A DNA stretch of 64,000 nt from Axinella damicornis (taxonomy: Eukaryota > Porifera > Demospongiae > Axinellida > Axinellidae), in contig OZ007510.1 in NCBI GenBank assembly GCA_963931865.1, positions 14,550,111-14,614,110 of the forward strand, written 5' to 3'. Positions within the stretch are counted from its first letter, which is position 1. Each line of letters starts with the position of its first letter. The notes below the pieces were generated by a model, which saw only the letters and a list, made by a program, of their open reading frames with translations, had not been told where the DNA came from and did not search any database. Positions 58,860-64,000 of this stretch are shown here, piece after piece. A program made the translations under genes and the position numbers.

Positions 58860-58996
58860 TGTGGTGACTTAACTCATCATAAATTCTGGTTGCAGTGTGT
58901 ACATACGGTGAGGTGGAGGTGGTGGCGCCATTTATATATAGTGAGTACATAGCCTGTTTGGCTCCAATAATACAGGTCAAACAGGTTCGTAACACA
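58860..58996 (-). repeat. LTR of the minus-strand Gypsy remnant, followed by its primer-binding site
   Basis: On the minus strand the segment runs from TGTTACGAACCTGTTTGACC to AAGTCACCACA, about 136 bp with TG...CA ends and a TATATATAAATGG box. ATTGGCGACAAGGATCGGA (58841-58859) follows at once and resembles the primer-binding site of the 11.3-kb element. No second LTR was found. Outer boundary uncertain by 2 bp. Confidence 0.7.
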
Positions 58997-59153
58997 GGTC
59001 AAAACAGGATTATATCATGTGCAATAACAATGAGACAGTGTATGTATTGTTCCAGAGTTCCGATGTTACTTGTGTGTATATAGAGCACATTTATATGATT
59101 GTCATGCAGCAAAAGTTCTTTATAGGCCTGTCTACGTACTTACACACAAGGCT

Positions 59154-59633
59154 TTAGGGACCAGTCTGGAACACTAGATGGCCTAGAACGATCCGATGGA
59201 AGGCCATTTGTACGATGGATCTTTTCTTACTCCTCTTCTTATCAAACTTCATGTCTAGGCTTGAGAAAAGGGAGTCCACTTTGTCACTCCTCCATGGGAG
59301 AGGACGCACGACAAACACTTCATTCTCGTCATCACTCTCCTCACTGCTCATCGTCTCGGCAACAACACATGGTGCCCATCTCTCCTTCTGTGCCTGACTC
59401 AGTGAATTAGTTTTCACAAAAGCAGTGTGACGTTTCTTCAGCTTCTGGAGATGGAAAGAATGCACTCTCATCAGCCTGTTCTTCCGCTTTTGAAGAGCAA
59501 TTTTTGCAGCATACTTTCCAGTAGTCTTCAGTTGGCTAACGCCTAACACACTGTTGTAATATGTCCCCGCGGCACCTATGCATGGAGTCAACATTCTTAC
59601 TGTGCAGGCCAGGGAGAGTAATATCATACCCAA
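59154..59633 (-). CDS. Unrecognised basic protein, 159 codons (possibly partial)
   Basis: The frame has a Lys/Arg-rich helical middle (KYAAKIALQKRKNRLMR, LQKLKKRHTAFVK), an acidic patch (TMSSEESDDENEVF), then VVRPLPWRSDKVDSLFSSL and a basic C-terminal region (KFDKKRSKKRS). The LPWRS-KV---F-SLD pattern is a conserved-looking block that I associate with uncharacterised, possibly transposon-linked proteins of basal animals; I cannot name a family. The ATG at 59633 is not compelling, and protein-like sequence upstream on the same strand (HLPDVLSVTIKGKSMVGYD, about 59690-59630) suggests an earlier exon or a frameshift. Function unknown. Confidence 0.45.
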   Translation of the reverse strand: MGMILLSLACTVRMLTPCIGAAGTYYNSVLGVSQLKTTGKYAAKIALQKRKNRLMRVHSFHLQKLKKRHTAFVKTNSLSQAQKERWAPCVVAETMSSEESDDENEVFVVRPLPWRSDKVDSLFSSLDMKFDKKRSKKRSIVQMAFHRIVLGHLVFQTGP

Positions 59634-59699
59634 CCATTGATTTACCTTTGATGGTCACTGAGAGCACATCAGGAAGGTGAGCCTTGACCTCCGTCACAA

Positions 59700-60425
59700 G
59701 GGTATTATATATACATCTTGATTAGCTTTGTCAGCAAATCCAACAACCGCCCACAACTATCCTGCAAACCACAGTATCTACACTGAGTAGCATGCATTAC
59801 CAATATTCGCCCACTCAACACAACTCCTTGTCAGTCCACTCATTGTTAAACATTCCATACCGGTACCTCTCCTTGACTCCGTTACCCTTCGAAAATGACG
59901 TGAGAAGTGTACTGGCATCATTGGCACAAACTAGAATAGTTAGTTTGTGCCTTGCTACGTACCTGAATTTTGGCAATGAACTATCTTGGTTCTTTTCCAA
60001 CCGATTATCAAATGTGGTGTTGAAACACTTGTGCTACTTATGTACCAAGCCAGTATAAATTATGTTCTGGAGCATCTATGATGACCCCAAACATATGACG
60101 TGATTTCATGTACAAATGCAACTACTCTGTAAATACCTCTATATCCATCAATGGATGATTTTCTCAAGTACCCCCTGGACGGAGTTTGTCATGACCAATC
60201 CATGCAGGAATTATACCAAGGATTACCCTTGGCATACATATGAGTAGGAGTACAAAACCGTACTGTTCAAAGAAATAGTAACATTCATCATTGGTGTCCT
60301 GCATAGTATATGCAGACAAACACAATGGAAAATCTATCTTCGAGCAGCAACTGCTTCAGAGTCTCCACATTGGTAGTGCTGTGTGCACTGCAGCTGTATA
60401 TACAGTAGCTAGTTGCCATAGATTT
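59700..60425. other. About 700 bp with no gene recognised
   Basis: Short frames on both strands, no recognisable motifs or repeats. Confidence 0.45.
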
Positions 60426-61094
60426 CTAGTTGGCAGGACTTGAATTTGTTGTAGTCATCTGAATATCTAGTCGGAAGCGTCAGTTGTAATGCGCATGTGC
60501 ATGGATGCAGTTGGGTAAATGGCTTTATGATTAAAGGAAAGGGATGGCGCAATGTCAAACCCAAGTGGAGGTATCTTTGAAGCCCCACTGAAGAAGCTCA
60601 AAACTTCCTCCAAAGACACCTCTCCACTACCTTGAGTGCAGTTCAGACCGTCTACTCCAAGTGAAAGATAGTCATATATCCATGGCACAAAGCACATAGG
60701 CCCAGGCCCTCCCTGAACAAGAGACATTGAAATGAGGTTTCCAACATGGCGAAACTCCTTCTGAAGCAAAGCGGTTGTATTGTGTTGCACAGCTCGGCGC
60801 TCACATGGACCAGAGAAGAGGGCAGGATCACTGGTTGCTGCGGCAAGAGCAAGTCTGAAAAACTCCCTTTTAGGTCCACCCTCATCCTCAGCCTGCTCAC
60901 CAACAAAAACGACTTTGACGGGTTGGGTGAGGTTAGCATAGGGCTTGCTGAATATTCGCTTTGTATCACTCCATATATGTCGACGTCTGACTGTGATTAT
61001 CTGATGAGGGTCATCTAGATCATTAGTCAAGCCAATCTGTCTAAGATGGGAAGTCAAGACCTCTGATGGGGTCAGGTTGCAGTCACCAATGGCA

Positions 61095-61206
61095 CTACAA
61101 ATAAAGAGGGAAATGTTTAGACTAAGACTACAAGATTACAAGACACATGTAGCTATTAAACCAAGAGTATCGAGTGTGTGTATAATACTTACATGGCCTT
61201 AATTAC
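61095..61206 (-). other. Intron 2 of the HECT gene
   Basis: Donor GTAATT and acceptor TTTGTAG on the minus strand; 112 bp, phase 2, joining the UIM exon to the HECT exon. Confidence 0.8.
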
Positions 61207-61302
61207 CTGGAGGTTGGGTTAGGTGATTTGTGTAGACTTTGCTCTATTGCATGCTGCATTTCAGCTTCGTCATCACTGTCGTCTATCAGGCTGATGTATT
61301 CA

Positions 61303-61420
61303 CTGTGATAAATAGATCATACGTGTACGTTACATTTTTGGTACATGTAGACCTTGTCGTCATGGCCAGAGCGTATACCAGACATAGAGTGCTATACTAT
61401 TTCAACACACCACAAAATCA
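61303..61420 (-). other. Intron 1 of the HECT gene
   Basis: Donor GTGTGTTG and acceptor TATCACAG on the minus strand; 118 bp. The donor position is my choice because it restores the phase needed by exon 2. Confidence 0.6.
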
Positions 61421-61795
61421 GTTTGTCACCTGATTTTTTCTCGATTACATCCCAGAAATCATTCATATCCAAGCGGTTGTTAATCCATACCTTTTTACCT
61501 TGATAAAAATAGCCAATATCCAGTTGTTCACAATCAGTATACCATACTGATCGCATATTGTGTCCCTAAGTGATTGTGGTGTGTCAACAGTTTCCCTCCA
61601 AATGTTACGAAGTGTGTACATCTGAACTCCTTGTTGGATGGACTAAGTACCTTTAAATAGATGTCCATGCCGGTGGGGGGCACCACTGGTGGATTCACAG
61701 CAGGAGAAACAACTGAATTTGGAAGGGGTGCCACAGTACTTGGTGGTGAATAAAACGACTCAGGGAGCCCTCCTCCTTGCCAGATGTACTGGTTG

Positions 61796-61809
61796 TAGTT
61801 TGCCGCCAT
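61796..61809 (-). promoter_or_regulatory. Start codon inside a YY1-like motif
   Basis: The + strand reads GCCGCCATTTTGG (61801-61813), overlapping the ATGGCGGC start on the minus strand. In animals such YY1-type sites frequently sit at start codons near the transcription start. The preceding 100 bp contain GACTACAAAGCTAGTTAG-type short repeats and no clear TATA box. Confidence 0.4.
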
Positions 61810-61814
61810 TTTGG

Positions 61815-62767
61815 TGCTGGTACACCGACTTCAAAACTCAGCTAACTAGTTGACTACAAAGCTAGTTAGTTGACTTCAGAGCTAGCTACTTGATCGACTA
61901 CAAACTAGAGAGAAATTAAACAGGCACTGTACACACTAAACCAAACCTCGAGCACGCATGCACCCAATGGGCCCTGAAATGATGACATATTGCATAGGGT
62001 TGGATCACAACACTTTGTTGAAGTGAGGTCTTACTTGCAGCAATCTTCTGTGTTTGCCTGCATATTCCGGTATATACCCATTGCAAAGCCATGGTACGAC
62101 TATAGCGTAGCAAACATTTAAGTTACACTTTTCACACCTGTAGGGAGTTTCTTTGTGGATTTTCTTTACAATCGGCAGTTTGCAGGTTTGTCCAATATAA
62201 TCAACTGATGAGGTGCCCGCACGATGCTTTTAGCATGTCTCCACTGTTCTTGGAAGGGGATTTTGTATTCTTCGTCTTCAGACTCTTCACTACTTGGTGA
62301 ACACCCCATCAAACAGTGACTGTGCTAAGGCCAGAAGGAAAAAGAACACCGGAAACTCAATGGTAGCAGAAGGCAGTAAAGTTACAAGCTACCGTCGATC
62401 CGATCTCAGGATCATGCACTCCCAGGGCCTTTAAAGCTTCACCTCCAGTTTGTCTTGGTGTGTGCTTCGCTGGATTACACAGTTTTTCAGAGTCGCTGGT
62501 ACTCATCTGGTACAGTATGATTCAAGTTCATCTCCTTGTTTCTTTTCAAATCCCACTATCCTGATGATTGCATTTCCATCTGTTGTTAGCTATCCATCAA
62601 AATATTGAGCTCCTGGTTTGGTAGGGAAAATGGAAACTACCACAGCGTTGACTGTAGCTTGCTGTTTGGGTAAAGTAGTGTCTGTTTTGTCTCATTAAAG
62701 TACAATGAAAATAAAACTAACACCTATACCGGTAATGCAATTTCATGGTCTCTATGAAGGCAATTCA
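61815..62767. other. About 950 bp between the HECT and helicase remnants, no gene recognised
   Basis: Only short frames without recognisable motifs. The first 100 bp are the presumed promoter side of the HECT gene. Confidence 0.4.
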
Positions 62768-63852
62768 TTAACATATCCATCGATACTGCTCATCCTTAGT
62801 GTACTGATGCAATTTTGCTATAATCTGTGTAAGAGACTTGAATGCTAATGGTAATTGGATACAGTTCATCTTAACCGACTGAAATCTGTTCAATGTTGGT
62901 TTTGAAGCTAATGCGACCTTTGTCTGTGCACAAGTGACGAAGTATTCCAAGCAAGACGTATTGCTCTATAGTGCTGCCCATTTGCCAAGTAAGGGACGGC
63001 TGCAACTGGGTTAGCCAGGTCTCACAAAAACACAACATGCTAGCGCATTTGAAGTTGCTATCTTTCTCTATGTCTGGCAATTTTACATCAAATTTTAGCA
63101 AAGCTATGGTACATAACATAATTGTCATGACATTGCAACTCAGGCACAGTCTGTAGTGACCACCTTTCATGTCAACAACTATTTCGTTGAGTGTCAATCC
63201 CTGCACTTTGTGTATTGTTGTAGCCCAAGCTAGTGTCAAAGGAAACTGTAAACAGAACCTTTTTTACCTTTGGCTAGAAATATTGCTTCATATTTTGCAT
63301 TGGGGAATGTAGATTGACTGGATTGCTCTTAAACAAGACCATCAACATGAGCTACAAGCATCACATGTGCACCAATGGCTAGTTTGAGCACACTATGGAG
63401 GCCACCAGTTTCTGATCTTTTGTCAGAGAGTGTTGAGGGATCAATCAATATGGCCTGCTATAGATAGCATCACTAGCCTTAATGGTATACTGGTCACATT
63501 GTGGAGCCAAATTGTTCAACGTGAGGCTATTACGTGAGTCAACATCCACATTCAATCTATACATATGTAAAGCTTGAGAGGGACTGCCAGCTCTGGATTT
63601 TAGAGTGGTTATGTCTTTAGCTGTGCAACTGTCACTTCTTAGTCGACACAACAATTCCGAGAACTCACTATCACCTCCTCGACGCATTATTTCAATCATC
63701 TCAAATTCATCAACCCATGCACAAGGAGCCAGAACCATACAATTGGGCACTGTTCTAAACACTTGCGGTTGTACACAACCACAGATAAAATTAAATAGTA
63801 GAAATAAAGTTAACAAACTGATACAACTCGTATTGCACAAAATCTTCAACAA
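62768..63852 (-). pseudogene. PIF1-type helicase with endonuclease-like tail (Helentron/Helitron-like), decayed
   Basis: Minus-strand homology runs through several frames in order: WVDEFEMIEIMRRGGDSEF and LLCRLRSDSCTAKDITTLKS (63700-63560), GLHSVLKLAIGAHVMLVAHV (about 63400-63340), YEAIFLAKGKKGS (about 63290-63250), and TLAWATTIHKVQGLTLNEIV (63236-63180), the last being the helicase motif with T-x-H-K-x-Q-G. This order matches the C-terminal half of PIF1-like helicases in animal Helitrons. Further on, CASMLCFCETWLTQLQPS (about 63060) resembles the ETWL block of an apurinic-endonuclease-like domain found in Helentrons. Walker A and B motifs, Rep domain and element termini are not seen. Frame changes and stops show it is dead. 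Confidence 0.75.
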
Positions 63853-64000
63853 ACAATGAGATATCTCTAATCTCCATAATTAAATTTGCAAGTGACATAG
63901 TAACAGAACTATAATTACGCACAACCGTGTTAGCCCCCAGCCCTTCAGCACTCTGCTTTCACTGTTAACCACAGAGGACTGTACATGCCTGAGATGCTCC
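63853..64000. other. Window end, nothing recognised
   Basis: The helicase ATPase N-terminal half would be expected further right, outside the window. Confidence 0.4.

Larger units (their letters stand above)
60430..61809 (-). pseudogene. UIM-HECT E3 ubiquitin ligase (G2E3-like), three exons, frameshifted and internally deleted
   Basis: Exon 1 (61809-61421) starts at an ATG in CAAAATGGCGGCAAAC and has a Pro-rich N-terminus, then EFRCTHFVTFGGK and, in two other frames, TVDTPQSLRDTICDQYG and LDIGYFYQGKKVWINNRLDM, so two frameshifts split one domain. Exon 2 (61302-61207) encodes DDEAEMQHAIEQSL, a ubiquitin-interacting motif. Exon 3 (61094 to about 60430) carries the HECT N-lobe (VVFVGEQAEDEGGPKREFF, FRHVGNLISMSLVQGGPGP) and jumps at about 60645 to the C-lobe end (SLEEVLSFFSGASKIPPLGF), lacking roughly 130-150 residues. 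At the catalytic Cys loop the main frame reads PTASMHMRI and stops at 60467. TCALQLTLPTR with the Cys is one frame over, consistent with a 4-bp insertion. Introns are 118 and 112 bp with GT-AG ends and matching phases. Confidence 0.85.

Overview
The window reads as nuclear DNA of an invertebrate animal, most likely a sponge. This is an inference from gene families: a decayed UIM-HECT ubiquitin ligase of the G2E3-like type, split F-box/LRR exons of the FBXL2/FBXL20 type with canonical GT-AG introns, a decayed PIF1-type helicase, and many small inverted-repeat transposons. There are no bacterial-style operons. No species can be named from the sequence.

Layout. (1) 1-31134 is a tandem satellite of roughly 200-bp monomers, organised into higher-order blocks of about 0.39, 2.0 and 4.0 kb. 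Three insertions interrupt it: a MITE (6238-6584), an internally deleted Ty3/Gypsy element with identical LTRs (11313-14028), and a probable solo LTR (21788-21972). (2) 31718-32809 holds three consecutive exons of an FBXL2/FBXL20-like LRR gene (+ strand). The satellite edge is under 600 bp upstream of the first visible exon, so the array may lie in an intron of this gene. (3) 34329-44668 is a 10-kb minisatellite built from two near-identical words, a 10-mer and an 11-mer. It has a short inverted segment at its left end, two inserted palindromic elements, and a (TG)73 microsatellite just beyond it. (4) 44844-55200 is intergenic DNA dense in non-autonomous elements. Several have target-site duplications readable by eye, including 9-bp ones, and there is a minus-strand LTR retroelement (52938-55134) carrying its own minisatellites. 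(5) 55569-64000 is mostly minus-strand coding debris: an OTU-like fragment, an unrecognised ORF, LINE reverse-transcriptase pieces in permuted order, a Gypsy gag remnant with its LTR and primer-binding site, an unrecognised basic protein, the frameshifted UIM-HECT gene, and a decayed PIF1/Helentron-like helicase.

No intact, complete protein-coding gene is visible. The long minus-strand open frames across 34-45 kb are an artefact of the minisatellite, and the many 60-100-codon frames in 1-31 kb are repeat shadows. The best-supported conclusions are the transposon boundaries, where flanking repeats supply the empty-site sequence, the FBXL exons and the HECT pseudogene. I found no convincing new biological system. 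The most unusual objects are the two-word minisatellite and the nested, datable satellite and retrotransposon.
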